Made by a program: the position numbers and the translations under genes
Shown: positions 39,901-54,900 of the stretch, piece after piece
Layout of the letters: each line of letters starts with the position of its first letter
Numbering within the stretch: the first letter of the stretch is position 1
The notes under the pieces: generated by a model
Seen by the model: the letters and a program-made list of their open reading frames with translations, nothing else
Told to the model about the DNA's origin: nothing
Databases searched by the model: none
NCBI GenBank assembly: GCA_021442155.1
Contig: CM038228.1
Span: 87,684,114 to 87,748,113 of the forward strand
Reading direction: 5' to 3'
Length of the DNA stretch: 64,000 nt
Source: Cymbidium sinense
Lineage: Eukaryota; Streptophyta; Magnoliopsida; Asparagales; Orchidaceae

Positions 39901-42900
39901 GAGAAAATTGGCGGAGATAAATGAAAGAATTCCATCAACTTGTTTTTACTGCTTCATCAATTCCAAAACATGTCAAGCTTAGATGTGCATGTCTATATGG
40001 AAAACAAAAAAATATATAAAGATATATAATATAAATTATATTTAAGATATTCTAAATTTTGAACTCTTATAGTTAAGCTTTTTATTTGTTCTCTTATTTA
40101 GGTTTTAATCTAGGCTCTTATAATTAGATTAATAACTTCATTATATTAAATTGCATGGTGTACTATATCAACTCTCTTAGACTAAGTTGAACTTTGCTTT
40201 GCAAAGTTAAAACCCAAGTAGTTTTCTTCCAATTCTGGAGCTAGAGTCTTAAAATTAGTGTGGGTTAGACACATGGTGTCAACGTGTGACTTATTCTTCC
40301 AACAAATAAAAAACCAAGTAGCTAGATTAATGGGTTTTCCTTAATAATGATATAATCAACTTCCAAAAATAAGAAATTTTATTAAGAGTGGAGAATTGTT
40401 CTTTGACCTACAAGTTGGATTGAACAAGTGGAGATTTGTTAGCTCAATCATATGATAGGATATGTTTAATATTAATAGTGAAATGAATTGACATATCAAT
40501 AAGAAAATTAATGTAATAAGCATTAGATCCAATTTTCTTAATAATTATGAATGGGCCACAAATCCTTACATATAATTTCTTATAGTTTTATGGTTTGGTA
40601 ATGATAAGGGTGGATGATAATCAATCATCTTCTTTAAATTTGTTATTGATTAATTATATTTTGTCTTAAAGATGTAATTGTCATTCCATGAAGTAATTTG
40701 TTGTCTTATTATATGATGGATTGAAAATCCATGAAAAATAAGAATCAAAGATCAAAGAATGCATGAGATTGGAGATTCGCTATATTAGTTGATGGTCTAA
40801 GGTTTTGGCCATACACTTTTTAAAAAGTAAGTTTTTGTTAGTCTAGAGATGATACTATTATATGCAAATTCAAATAAAAGCAAATGCAAGTCCCAATTTT
40901 TCTACAAGACATCTACATTGGTTTCCAAATGTTTGGTTTACTACTTCAATTAGTTCATAATTTGAGGATGAAAACCAAATCAGAATTTTAGTTTAGTGCC
41001 AAATAATTTTCAATCTTTAAGTAAGAAACAAACCTAATATCGCAGTCAAATAGAATGGTTGATTTAAGCCAATATAGATGTCCAATTTCTTTAAAAAAAA
41101 ATAGTTTAGCAATTTAGATTTGAAGTAAGATAAAAAATGGATCATGCAAAAAAATTCATCAACTATCATAACAATATTATTATGTCCTCAAGCTATATAG
41201 CGTAATCCTAAAATAAATTCCATCAAGAGAACTTCCCAAGTCCTATAAGGAATGGGCAAAGCAGATATTGATTAAAATTTTTATTGTTTGATTTGGCTTA
41301 TTTATAGGTTAGATATTTTTAAACATCTTGTTTAAGTAAAGGCAAAAAAATCAAAATTTCATTAAACATATTGTTTAATCTTCACAAAATGGCCCGGAAT
41401 TCCTCCTAAATGCAATTCAAAAACTAAAAATTCCCTTAAAGAGGACCTAAGGATGCAAGAGTAATTTTCCTCAATATAATTTTTTTTTAATGATTGAGAA
41501 TGTCCCTTGCAAAGTTAGTTAGTCCAAGTGCTCAATCAAATCAGATGAAAATCATGACAAATTGAGTACTCATCTAGAATACATTCAAATCCTAAAATTT
41601 GGAGCTCTAAAGAAGAGGAAGTCAATATTATCCTCAAAAACACACTAACAAGTTTATTATCAACTTTAAGTTTATATTTAAGAGCAAAAGAGTAATCTTG
41701 GAGAAACTCGATGCACATAGTACCCATGACTTAATATTAGTTAAGTACTGATAAACTTCAGAGCATGAAAATAAGAATTAAAAAATAAACTCCTTGTATA
41801 AAATGTTTCCAGAATCTTCAAGATTAAATGACAATGAAAAATTTTCTATCATATATTGAAAATCATTTTTCTATCATATATTGAAAATCATTGCTTTACT
41901 TAGTTTTTTCTTAAACAAAGCTACATGATGATTTTCATGAATTAATATTCCTCCAAATTCCAAATTTAAATAAATGATAAGTCACCTTAAAGGCCTCAAA
42001 GAAATTAAGAAGCCTAAGAATTGAAGTTGACGTAATTAGAATCTTAGTTTGATAAAATAATAACTTGGGTCCAATAGAATTTAACCAATTACAATAAGTT
42101 GGTGATTAGAGCTAGAATGGCATTTAAAATCTTTGATGAATTGTCTATAAAAAGTGCCTAGACCATGAAAATTTCTAACTCCGATGGAACTCTTAGGCAT
42201 TGGCAGTTTAAAATCACTTTAACTTTGGCAAGATTAGGTTTATTCCATATTGGAAATAATAAATCACCAAAAATCAGCTAAATTTGATATATATATATAT
42301 ATATATATATATGCATGCATTTATGTATGTACACACACATATATATTGAATTGATGTACAACTTCTTGTTCTTAAGAGTCTCAAAAACTTGTTGAAGGTG
42401 TTACAAGTGATCTATTTTACTTTGATTAAAATTTTAAAATATCAACAAAATATAAAGTCAAAAACTATCATATAGAAGGTTCAATCTCATCAATATGCTA
42501 GTAGTATTTAAGAGTCCAAAAGGCATGACTAACTACTCATAAGGTCTACCGGGAATTTTAAAAATAGTTATTCACTCATCTCTTGAACAAATCCTAATTT
42601 GGTGACAAACACTATTTAGATCAAGTTTAAAGAAAAAATTTACCCTTAAGATCAAATTTGACATGTCATCAAAGTAGAATATGAAATCCATATTTGATAA
42701 TGATATTGTTTATAGCCTAACTATCAACATATATTCATCATATTCCATCTTTCTTAGGAGTTAGTAAGATTAAGACTACACAGTGACGATTCTCTTATAC
42801 AAAACATTGTATAATTAATTCTTTAGCTTTTTTATTGATATCACTTTGTTCAGTAGAGTTAATTTTACAATGAGGAAGGTTGAGACATTGAAAATCTGAA

Positions 42901-45900
42901 ACTAAGTCAATAACATGATGATTTTTCTAAGAGAGATAACTTATCATAAAATTTTTTAGTTCAGTATCACTAAACTTAGAAGAATTGGAGAGACCTTAAG
43001 AGATATGTGAGTCTCATCAAAAGGGTTCTTTTTTTTTTCCAAGTATTAAGTGATGAACGATCGTATTAGAAAACATCTTTTCAAAGTTTTAAATCATACT
43101 ATTTTTATTAGTGAGCTCACAAAAGCAGACAAAAGTCACAAAATAAATGTGTTGAAATCAAAATAAAAAATGATAATATTACCCCTAATAATATGGTTTC
43201 TTGTGCCAATCAATTAAAGCATAGCACCTTCATTTGGAGTAGGCTTGAATTACAAATCAAAGTTTATTTTGTGAGGTGCTATAGTTGGTTTCTTTTCTAA
43301 AAGTTTAATAAATAATAGTTTAATTGTTTATTTATCAAGTGTTTTTTGATCTTCCATTAGTAAATGTTTTATTTTATGTGATTGGGTAAATGAAGAGTGT
43401 CTAACAATAGACTTGTGTGATGAAGTAGGAAGACTTGAATCCTTGTTCTAAAAAGGAAAATATATTACTTTTTTTGCTCTAATGGCAAAACAAATGAAAT
43501 GGTCCTCTAAAAATTTGGGGGTCAATAAATTCAACCCTATTTTTTATATCCATCCTAAGTTCAAATGATAAATTTATTGGCCAATCTAGCAAAGTCAATT
43601 CTAGCAATTAGAACTTCAAAGGTGTTTAAAAATTCAATTATAAGAAGGTTTTCTTGCCTTACTGTTGATAATTTTCTATGTAATTTCTTGTCATAATGTC
43701 TTAGACAAATACTTAGTTCTTATCATTTCCTTCATCCCAATCCAAATAAGAGTAGTTCCTAATCTTTGTTTTTAAACTAAGGTCTTTATCTAATAAATTT
43801 TAATATTTTAAGCAAATTTTATTTTAACAAACATAACTCACTGATAGTCATCCAATTTATATTGATCAAAAAAGTCGCACATTTAAACTAATCAATTTAA
43901 GAACTTATTTGGATCATAAGCACCATCATTGATGAGAACTTCAACATTCTCTCTCCTAGAATGATTATATTAAAGTCATCAACATTCCCATGATAGCGGT
44001 CTTTTCTAGCTCCATTTCTAATATTAGGATGCCTTCTATTAGGTTGGTCTTCTCCTTAATCTAAGTAGGATTCATCATCTTTTAATGGTATATTTTCGTT
44101 CAACGCAAATGATGAGGTTGGGTTCCTATTGTTTTGCAATTGATTCATTAGATTTTACAGTTGATGTATTCTTTCTTAAAAGAGAGATTTAATTTTATGT
44201 TGTTGTCATGAATTACAAAATCCAAAGCATCATCAATTAGTTTAATCAAATTCTCAATGTGGTCCTACAAAATAGACTTACTTGAAATCAAATGATTTTT
44301 ATAAATATGAAGGAGAGTTGAAAGCAAATGGGATATAAATGAGAGAGAATGAAACATGAATTATAAATCCAAAATTAAAGTGAAATCTAAGCTAAAAGAA
44401 CATAAAGTAAAAAAGCGGTACAAATAAATCTTAAAATCTCAAGCTCTCTCTTGATTATCTTGATCTACAAAATGTGCTATAACACTTAAAAGATGCAACA
44501 AGAAAAACAAGACAAGGGTGTTGACGAAGAAACAAGAGAAAAAAGTTTCCAAATAATTCAAAGCATCCTAAAAGCCACCCCCAAAGAACTGTTGAGGAAA
44601 ATCCATCACAAAAGAGAAAAACTCACTAATCATCTTTTAGATATGAGGTAGAGCATTATGCCTTCTATTTCCAATATGGAACCCATCTAAATTATAATCT
44701 TTCCAATAACTTTTCGCTTCTTGCAATGCAATAAGAACCAACAATGCATTTTGAATGACATTTGAGAATTAATACCTAGACTTGATAATGATAGTATGGT
44801 TGACACCAAATGATGTTTAGGAACAAACTCAATTGACTCATAAGCCATTATAAAGAACAAGGCTAGATTAATTGTTCGGCAAAATAGATTTTATTAATTT
44901 TGAAGAAACTATTGCACTAGCAACTAGATAATCAATAAAATGTTGCTTGTATTTGTATGTTTTTAAAGGTTTTAAACTTTTACAAACAAATACTAACAAC
45001 ACATTCTTGAATAGCATTATTAATGAAAAGTTGTGGAAGCACCATCTAGCTTTGAAAGTCATGACCTAGTAAATCATAGATTTAAGTTTAAGAAGGCCAC
45101 GTATGGATTGAAATAAGCCCTAAGAATTGATATGAAATACTTGACTCACTCTTTATATAAGCAACTTTAAAAAAAGATAAGAGTAGTTTTTGATGAAGAA
45201 TTTAATATGAGTCTTATGGAAGAATTAAATTTCTTTCCCAAGAAGCAACAACAAAATGGGATCTCCATCAATTATGTGAAGAAACTACTCAAATGCTTCA
45301 ACATGGAGAAGGAACTTTGAACATCATTAGCCCGTCAATGAAATCTAACAAGGATTAAAAAAAAATAAATCCACGAATATCAAATAGTTTATGAAAACAT
45401 TTGCCTCAATTTTAAATTTACGATCCTAATGGATCCCATTTGATTGTTATTGAAAAAAAATTAGATATCTTAAGGGAACACACACTAGATTTGTATCCTA
45501 GCATGGGGAAGCTTGTAAGGTACTCTAACACAATATTCTTTCAGATACAAAGTTGACTAGAAGAGTACCACAAGCATTTGCAATTTTATAAAAAATACAT
45601 TAGTTTCAAGGTCGTAGTAAACAAAATTATGTTGCTCCATCCATAATGAAAGCAGAATATATGTTTGCTTGGAGTTACATAGCACAAGCTATTTGGATAA
45701 AACGGTACCTAGAGGACAATGGCCTCCATGAAGAAAATATACCAATTGAGTGTGATAACGCCATTATCATTAGTTTGACCAAAAATTGTACTCAATACTT
45801 TAGAACAAAAATACATAGAGATTAAGCACTACTTTATACAATATAAAGTAACAAAAAAATATGTTCAACTAAAGTTTGTTTGCATAGAACAACACATGGC

Positions 45901-48900
45901 TGACATTTTCATCAAACCACTATTAGAAGATAAATTTTTTTTCTTTTGAAAAAGATCTAAAGTTTATTGCTAGAAAAGAGTATTTTGGATCATATGTTAT
46001 ACTTTTGTAATTAATACTTTTCATTACCATTCATTTCCTATCATCAACATATATTTGATGAATTGATAATAATATATGATCCATGGTCAAATATATGACT
46101 ATATATTGTGATACAATCAATTTCTCAATTCTAAACAATTCCGTGATTGCTTATTTGATTAGATTGGACTAAATTTAGTTGCACGCAACCATATATACAA
46201 TGGATTAGGGTTTTAATCATCCAATCTCCACTCGAACCTAACAGCTTAATCTTCTTAAGAGATCCCTTGACCTTCCTAAACTATTTTGTTCTTCTTCTCA
46301 TTAATTTCAACTTCCTTTTTTCTGCATTTCATCTAATCAAATACATGATTCATTTTCTTGAATAGATTTAAAGAAGCAATTTTCCTGAAGAAAATAATTA
46401 TTTTAACACATCAGTGTTTTAAAGGGTCTTTTCTGGGCACGCCACAAGATGGAGGAAGATCAATTTCACACCAAAACTGTGTGTGGAGTTCCTCCCATGG
46501 GGCATATGCACCAACTCTTAGGCGCACGCCTAGGGTGCGCGCCCTTGCATGAGGCATTCACCACATTATTATACATTTATTAACTAAATTTAACCATGAA
46601 GAATAAATTGACTCTTATTCATCCCCCATTAAACACCTTTGAGTTTCCTTTCTCTCAGTATCTCTATTGCTGCTCACAGTTAAGATCTCCTACGAAAGAA
46701 ATTAGAGCAAGTTTTGATGGTAAAACAACGGACTGGACAAGTTTGTTATTCAAGTTCTTAACTTTACATGTAGTTCACCATGTTGCGAAAGAAATTAGAA
46801 CACTTTTGAATCGGTAAGAAATTATAATTTTGTGAATTTTTTTTGTTTTTCTTCATATTAATCTCTATTTCTTCCTATAAATAATATTTTTATTTCAAAT
46901 TCATAATAAGAAGAGAATCATATTAGAACACAAGAAGTTGAATGCTTTAGTTTATGTTAGATACAATACAAGATTGAGAGAGAAAAGTATAAGAAGAAAA
47001 TAATATTTTGAACTAATTTTAATAGATGACATAGACTTTGCTGATGAGTGAATTATTGAGAAAGAAGATGCAATGCTTCCACAAGAAGCTACTTGGATGG
47101 AAGAAAATTTTTTTAATGTTGATGTAATTGGAAGTGTGTCTATTATTTTGAATGAGGTTGAATCTCAAAATCCTACACAAGCAATAAGGACTATTTTTAT
47201 TACATGTTCTCAAAGAAAAAGAAATTGACTAAAGATGATGATAACTTCAACGAAATAGAGAATGAATCTAGACCTCATGAAAGACCTAAATGCGATTTGG
47301 ACACATTTATTGGAGATAAAGATTTTGAGCATAAACTTGAAGAATAATTAATATTTGAGGATTGAGATTGAGAGTGCATGACTAGTTCTTTTTTAAGTCT
47401 CAAGCAATCTACTTTTTTTTCATATGTTTGTGACTATGTGGTGGCTTTGTGTTAAAAATTTTAGTTCTGGAAGCTTGCAAATTTAAATTACATAATTTAA
47501 AATTTTAGTTTATATTTTTTATTAATTTTATGCTTATATTTAGTTTAAGTCATATTTATTAATTACATCATGAGGATTACGCCCTAGATCTCGAAGCTTA
47601 CACCCCACCCAATGGCAAGCTAAAATACCTGACCCAAAGGCCCCACTTTTAAAGCATTGACTCAAATATGATTATTTTTCATTCTATTTAGATGTCATCT
47701 TCTCTCTTTTAAAGCTTACGCCCTATGATTATTTCATATTCCTCATAAACATCGGCTCTAAAAAATGTACTAAATGATAATATATTACAACAAGAATCAT
47801 CTAAAACCCAAAAATTTCTAATAGATATCACTCTCTTAAAGCCTCACAATCTTGTCAAAGCTTCACTAGATCTCCATGAATGATGTCAAACCTTTAATTT
47901 ATGAACCATCCTTCAAATTCCATGAGCATTATCTCTTTAGCCAACACAAGATTGATATTATATCATTTATTAGTGGAACTTTTGTGGTGAACTAAATCAT
48001 TTGTTCTACTCCAATTTGAGGATCAAACCAAACTTCACCATTCTTTGATCCCATATCCTCGAATATTCAATTTTTTTCTTGCACACCAAACAAAGGAATT
48101 TACCACACATATGCATGGGTTCAGCAAGGGTACTTGTAATTCAACATCTGATTCGTACTAATCAAAACTACATAGCCAAGGATAAGTTGAATAACATCCC
48201 TTTGATTTGTCATACGACCTTTTTTAGTTTGGCATAACACACACACAAATTATAAGCACTATTGTTAGTAAAAGTGTTGTTTTATTTTTCAAATTGTGCA
48301 TTGATGTATAAAGAAGCCATTGTGGATTAGATTGCTCTGAATACTTTAAAACACTAATAATGCCCAAGAATTATTGGTTACTACGTGACTATTTGGTTGC
48401 CTGAAAAAGAAGTGCAGTGTAAAGGAAATGTAGTATAAAGTCAATATAATGTATTTAAATTACTTTAGATTATTTGGTTGGAAACTCTACAAATACATGG
48501 GTTTGTGTTTTCTTATTTGGTAGAATGAATATAATGTAAAGTATTTTTTAGGGTTAAGAGTGGCATTGGTGGCGGCTAGCAGCAAGGGTTGTCGTCGGTG
48601 GCAAGGGTCGACCGACAATCACGACGGCGGCGATGGCAGTCACCCGTGCAATAGCCGGCGGTCACCGATGATGACCAATGGTGGTGCAGAGCTGTGGTCA
48701 TTCTCACTTTACACCGATCAGTGTATTTCGAATTCACCCAATTTGGGCAAATTCAAATACACCACAAATTAGGGTTGCAAACGAATCGAGCCGAGCCGAG
48801 TATGTATGTGTTCAAACTTGAGCTTGTTTAACATTATCTTCGAGCTTCTTAGAATGGTGTTCAGGCTTGAGCTTGTTTACCATTATCGAGCTCGAGCTCG

Positions 48901-51900
48901 ATTCGAGTTTGTTCACAAGTTCAGTTCAAATTAGATTATCTAGCTTGTTAATGAGCATCTCATTTAATAAAATAAACGAGCTTTAATCAAGCCTTAATCG
49001 AGCTTGTTCGCGAGTAGCTTGTTGAGAAATATATATGAGTTGTATCAATTCAAGCTTATTAAGCCTAAAAAAATAATAATTTAAATAATATTGTTCACAA
49101 ACAAAGCATTAATCGAGTCGTAATCAAGTCATAATCAAGCTCCTTAACAAGCTAATTCACGAGCTTTAAGCGATAATATTCATGAATATAAATGAACCGA
49201 ACAACAAGCTGTTCAAGCTTATTCATTTAGCAAACGAGTTTTTACAAAAGTGTTCAAGCTCGTTTGATTAGTTATCAAACGATCATGAACGAGTTCTAAT
49301 CAAGCCGAGCCACGAGTAGCTTGTTGAACGCTCAGTTCATTTGCAGTCCTACCACAAATCACATTTCAATGCATTTCAAATACACTACAAATACCTTAGA
49401 ATTTTACTTTGCACCATATCAAACACTCAAAAAGTTCTACATATGATTTACTTTGCACTTAAAATGCATCCAACCAAACAGCCCCTATAATAGCGCTTAA
49501 AATAGTTTTTGACTTTTGGTGAACTACTAGCCATTCATTTTTGATAATAACAAACAAAGCTACAATGATGCAAATCGTTGAAGAAGCATAAAAAATAATT
49601 CTCTTTTTAAGAAAAGGATATCCATGACCTAGAAAGTTCGCAACCAGGTGAACTAATATTCTTTTCTTTTATACAAACTAAGAATAATGTTTCCAAAAAA
49701 AATAATATTAAATTATTTCAATCAAATAATAATATGCTCTTGCAATGCCATTGGCCATTCAACTAAATTAACTTATATCCTGTTAAATCTAAAGCAAGAT
49801 AATGATTTAAAAAAGTTTAAGTGAATTCTAAATAAAATATCCAAATTCAAAATACAAAAAAATATCTGGAAGGAACATCAGAATGGTAGATAAAAATATG
49901 ATATAAAAATTAAGTTACTTCTTTATACACAGAGCAATCAGACTTGAGTGAAATTGAAGTTGTCGGAAACAAGCTAAAAGTATAGAAATCATAAGATAAT
50001 CTCATTTCAATTCGTACATTGTGTCAATTCATTTGCAAACAAATGTTGTGTGTCTGGCGTAATTCTATGCAAGAAGTCCACATAATCTGCTGTATGAAAC
50101 TGGGCAAGCTCAAGAGGATATGCCTTGTGTGGCCTCTGCATAAAATAAAATAAAAGCTATACCATAATTTAGCTCCGTTAAAAAAATAGTAAAAAGCATG
50201 TTTCTACGAAACTAACATATATTTCCATCTTCTTGTGAAGTTCATAAGCGAGAACAAGATGATGTGTCATACAGAGACGATGAGGCTTCATTGGATGGTT
50301 TGGTCCAAAATAAACATTGCCCACATCCCCTGCAAGAGGAGTGGAAATAAGTATAACCCTAATTGATCATCGCAATATTCATTCATGTAAGCAAATATTT
50401 TAAAGCTGCAAACTTTAAGAAGCATATAAAAGAAAAAGAATTGATCATATAACACCATATATATGGAAAACAATAATGGATACAGAATAAATATCACCAG
50501 TCCTGTAGTAAAATTCAACATGTGATAGTAAGTATCATCACCTTCGAAAGCCTATGATTTTACTGAACATCAACCTACATGAAGATGGGCAATCTCCACT
50601 ATTCTTCTTGCCATTCTTATGTATAAATATTGTTAAATAAAATTAAACTTCTTTTAATTAATATATTGACATATATTGCTGTGATATTTATTCGCCTTTT
50701 AGAATTCATATGGAAAATCAGGGCATTCAAGATGCCGTTATGGCTAATAAGACATTGTTAAAGGTATGAGAAGATGTAAATTTATAAAATCTTATAATAC
50801 CTCTACTCTTCAAAATAACCTTATCGTTAAGGTTATTAACAAAGAGCATTTGATAAATAAAATGGGATAAAAAAGGCCATTTTATGCATCCATTGTAAAG
50901 TTCTCTGTTGCTGTAAAAACTGCTAAAATATAAAGATTAAAAAATTATAAGAGAACTTCAGAAAGGCTTTGACTTCATGACAAAAATTCTCACTAAGTTA
51001 CATGCTACATAGTTTGCACCTAATTGAGAAATAAAAAAATTTCAAAAGCTACTGTGTAAGATTGTATTTTTAGATCTCCTGTATGTTCATGAAACCTTAT
51101 TCGTAATAATTAATGCAAATTTTTGGATATTCATCCTTGTTATCATCATGAACTTGCCCCTTTATTACTTCCATAATATTACCCATCTTCATTGATGAAT
51201 GGTAACGTGATAACAAGCTTATTTCATGTTTGACTATGTTTTAATTTAATCTAGACTTTCTTACTCATTAAGATCTTCATAAACCTCATTAATTTGAAAT
51301 TTTCTTACATTCACATAGGCTAAGATCATTCTTTCATCAAGGTTAGCACATTGCCAAAACCTTTGCTTTAATTCTCTCTTACAGTTTCTATAGCTAGATA
51401 TTGCAACAAGTTTCAAAACCACCATGTGGTTACTCAATACACTTAATCTATGTATTATTTTCAATCTACTTTGCACTTTTTATACTATTGTTGTTTTTTT
51501 ACATTTATTCTTTGAATATTTTATAGTTAGGAACTAGATCATAAGTGGAAGTGGTCAATTGAGAAAAGCTGATTTTTAAGATGAAAAAAATTACAAAAGT
51601 AAACTATATTAAGCGAAATGGTGTAGGAATAATATAAATGACCTCAATGACGGGATTGAGATAAACAGCATAGAACCATTGCTTTCTTTCCTAGGTCAAT
51701 AATTTTAACATAGCAACCACTTCAAGAAAATAGCACCAATTTGATGCCACTTCCAACTACTTTTTAGGCTTTAAAGTGTAATACTCAAATTTTGATAAGA
51801 TAAAAGTGTAAAATACTCTAAATAAACTGTACCCAAAATTTCAACTTCCATGAAAATCATAAAAAATTATTCTATTGCATCACACACTTCAAATCGATCA

Positions 51901-54900
51901 TTTTTAAATATAGAAGTATGTATGTATATGTGTGTGTATATTTATAAGCATAATGGTAATTATTAATTAATTAATTATTAGAATATTCCAAAAAATTTCT
52001 CTATTAATCTTATCCAATTCTCCCTTATCTTGTGATTTAGCTGGGGTAGCTCAGGTTAGGACTATCAAAAAATTTCATTGTTCGCGAACAGCTTATGTTC
52101 AAATCACTAATTAAGTGAACGAGTTGAACATGAACACACACACACACATATATATATATATAAATTTATATTTATTTAAATAATTAAACTAGTTAATAAA
52201 TTTTTTAATTAAATGAGATAAAATGTATTATAAGAAATTATAATTAATTTAAAGTTGTGATAAAATCATAGCTATAGGATCTCAAGTCAAAGAATAAAAA
52301 TCTCTCAAATAACCATATATAATCTCTCTCATTCGCTAGTGCCTTGTCACAACTCCTAACCCTAAGCTAGATTCATTTTGTCAGTCGCTACTTTCAACCT
52401 ACTACGAGTGACTAGCCTATAGCATCCACGACTCGTCCCTCTATGGGGTTTTCTACTGGTCAGCGGTTGTCCCTCTCGTAGCTCTCGCTACAATTGCTTG
52501 AATGGTCTCCCTCCATCCCTTGAATCTCAACCTCCTTTGTACACCTTTCCCTTTCCCCCTCTCTCCCTTTCTCCGAATTTGTTTCATTTGAGATTTTATA
52601 TTCTTTATAATCGAATGGTGGTTTGCAACCGTTGGTTCCGTGATGACTTTATGGGTTTCTAATGAGTAATGAAGCAAACCGAATGGCTTCTAGGGTTTGC
52701 ATGTTAGATAATTTGATTTGTAAATGGATCAACTAGTGTGAGCAAAGGATAATGAGTTTCTTCTTCTCTTTCCATCTTGTGAATATGTGATGTTGCATCC
52801 AATGCAATGTTTTCATTTTTTTTTGTTTAACTGAGCCAATTCGAGCCGACCATGAGCTGTAAACGAACACGAATAGGTTTTCGTACCGAACACGAACACA
52901 TTGTTCACAAGAAATTTTGAATAGGAGCCAATTCCAAAAATAAAAATAAAATAAACAAGCTGAACACGAATATATTCAGCTCAATCAAGCTCAACGATAA
53001 AAAAGCAAAAGAAAAAAAGGAAAAGAAGAAGAAGAAGGAGAAAAGAAGAAAGAGAAGAAGGGAAGGAGAAAGAGAAGAAAAGAGAAGAAGGGAAGAATAA
53101 GAAAAGAATAAAAAAGAAAAAGTTAGAAATTCAGGTAAAGAATCTGATTTTTCTCTTTTCTTTCACAAATTGAGTTGATTTTGTAGATATAGATCTAATT
53201 TTTCATATTTCCTCTTTAAATCAATTTAATTTCAAGTTGGTAATCTTCAAAGACTTGAATAAGAACAAATTATTTTGAGATAAAAGATAATTGAGTTTAG
53301 ATTGAGTTTATTTAAATATTATTCTTATGTCCTAAGTCCGGATGTGAAAAGTAGAGAGTTACAATAGTGACAGCCAGCATAAAACTTGTCGAAATAATCA
53401 TGAAATAACAACAACAACAAGCCTTTAATCATGACATGAATACTTTAAAATATTGTATTAATGCTAGGCGTCCGTGGAAGCGTCGTTGTATCGATCTGAT
53501 GAAAAGTGTGCAGGGCGTCATGGCCTTGTGCGATGTAAAATAAACAAGGGTTCCCACATTATAGATGGATACGAGCAAAGAAATTAGTCCATGAAACTAT
53601 AATTAGGTTAGAAACTTGGAATATATGTACTCTTACAGGTAAATTAATGGAATTAATAGATATTATGGTTCATAGGAAGATAAATATTTTATGAGTTCAA
53701 AAAACTAAATGAGTTGGGGAGAAGGCCAAGGAGATTGATAGTTTAGATTTTAAACTTTGATATTCATATATAAGTCGAATTAGAAATGATGTAAGTGTGA
53801 TTATAGATAAAAGTTTGAAGGATGATGTTATAAATATTAATAAATGTGGAGATAGAATTATAGCGTTAAAGATTATTATTGATACTAAGATTATTAATGT
53901 TATAAAGTGTTTATGCTCCTCAAGTAGGTTTAGATGTATGTTCAAAAGAAAAAATTTGGAATAAATTAGAGAGATTAATATAAAATATACCTCTTGAAGA
54001 AAAAGTATTTATTTGAGGAGATTTAAATGGACATGTTGGTAGAGTGGTAGAAGATTTTAAAAGTATTCATGATGATTATGAATTTGGAGTAACTAATGAA
54101 AAAGATAGGATTATATTATATTTTGCTTTAGCCTATGATTTTGTGGTTGCTAATACTTTATTTAAGAAAAGAGATGAGCGTATTATTACTTATAAAATGG
54201 ATCTAGTAAAACAGATTGATTATTTTAGATAAAAATAAATCATTTAAATTATAAAGATTGTAAGGTCATTCAGTGAAAATTTAAATCCATCACTTGTTTG
54301 TTTTAGATTTTAAGAAGATTGAAAGATGAAAAATAAATTAAATTATTATCGTGATTAGATGGTGATCTTAAAAACACAATAAAATATTTTAAAGAAGCAA
54401 AGAGCTTAGAATTTGAGACGTTAAAAGAAAATTTAATGTTATGTGGAAAAAAAGTAATAAGTGAAATTAAGCAGTCAAAAATGTGTTTGGAGAATCAAAA
54501 GAAAAACTTTTTTTAATAAAATAGTTGGTAGAGTCGAATGTGAAAAAAAGAAGAAATAAAAGTATTGTTATAAAACTTGATTTAGATGTAAAACTAGATT
54601 GGGAAAAAAAATATAAAATGATATGTAGAGATTCTAAGAAAATAATATATGATACAAAAAATTTAATTTTTAGTGATTTATACAATAAATTAGATACCAA
54701 AAAAAGTGAAAGACGTATGTATAAATTAGCCAACAAAAAAAATAAGAGAAGTAAAGATCTAATTCAAGTGATATGTATTAAGGATGAAAATCATAAAGTG
54801 TTTTTCTCAGAAAAAGATATTGAAAATAGGTGGATGAGGTATTTTGATAAATTTTTCGATGAAGGTCTGAAAATAAGATTGATTTTAACAACTTTAATAC

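Larger units (their letters stand above)
39700..44300 (-). mobile_element. Decayed Ty3/gypsy element on the minus strand
   Basis: Reading from high to low coordinates there is a reverse transcriptase relic (about 42790-42340), including [13 protein letters not shown] and YFVDILKF equivalents of LVPKKDG, VMPFGL and YFDDIL. RNase H-like and integrase relics follow at about 41090-40830, including [13 protein letters not shown], equivalent to IVSDRDxxFxSxF. It is dense with stops. Outer limits are approximate and LTRs were not resolved. It separates the gag and RT ends of a plus-strand copia element. Confidence 0.65.
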
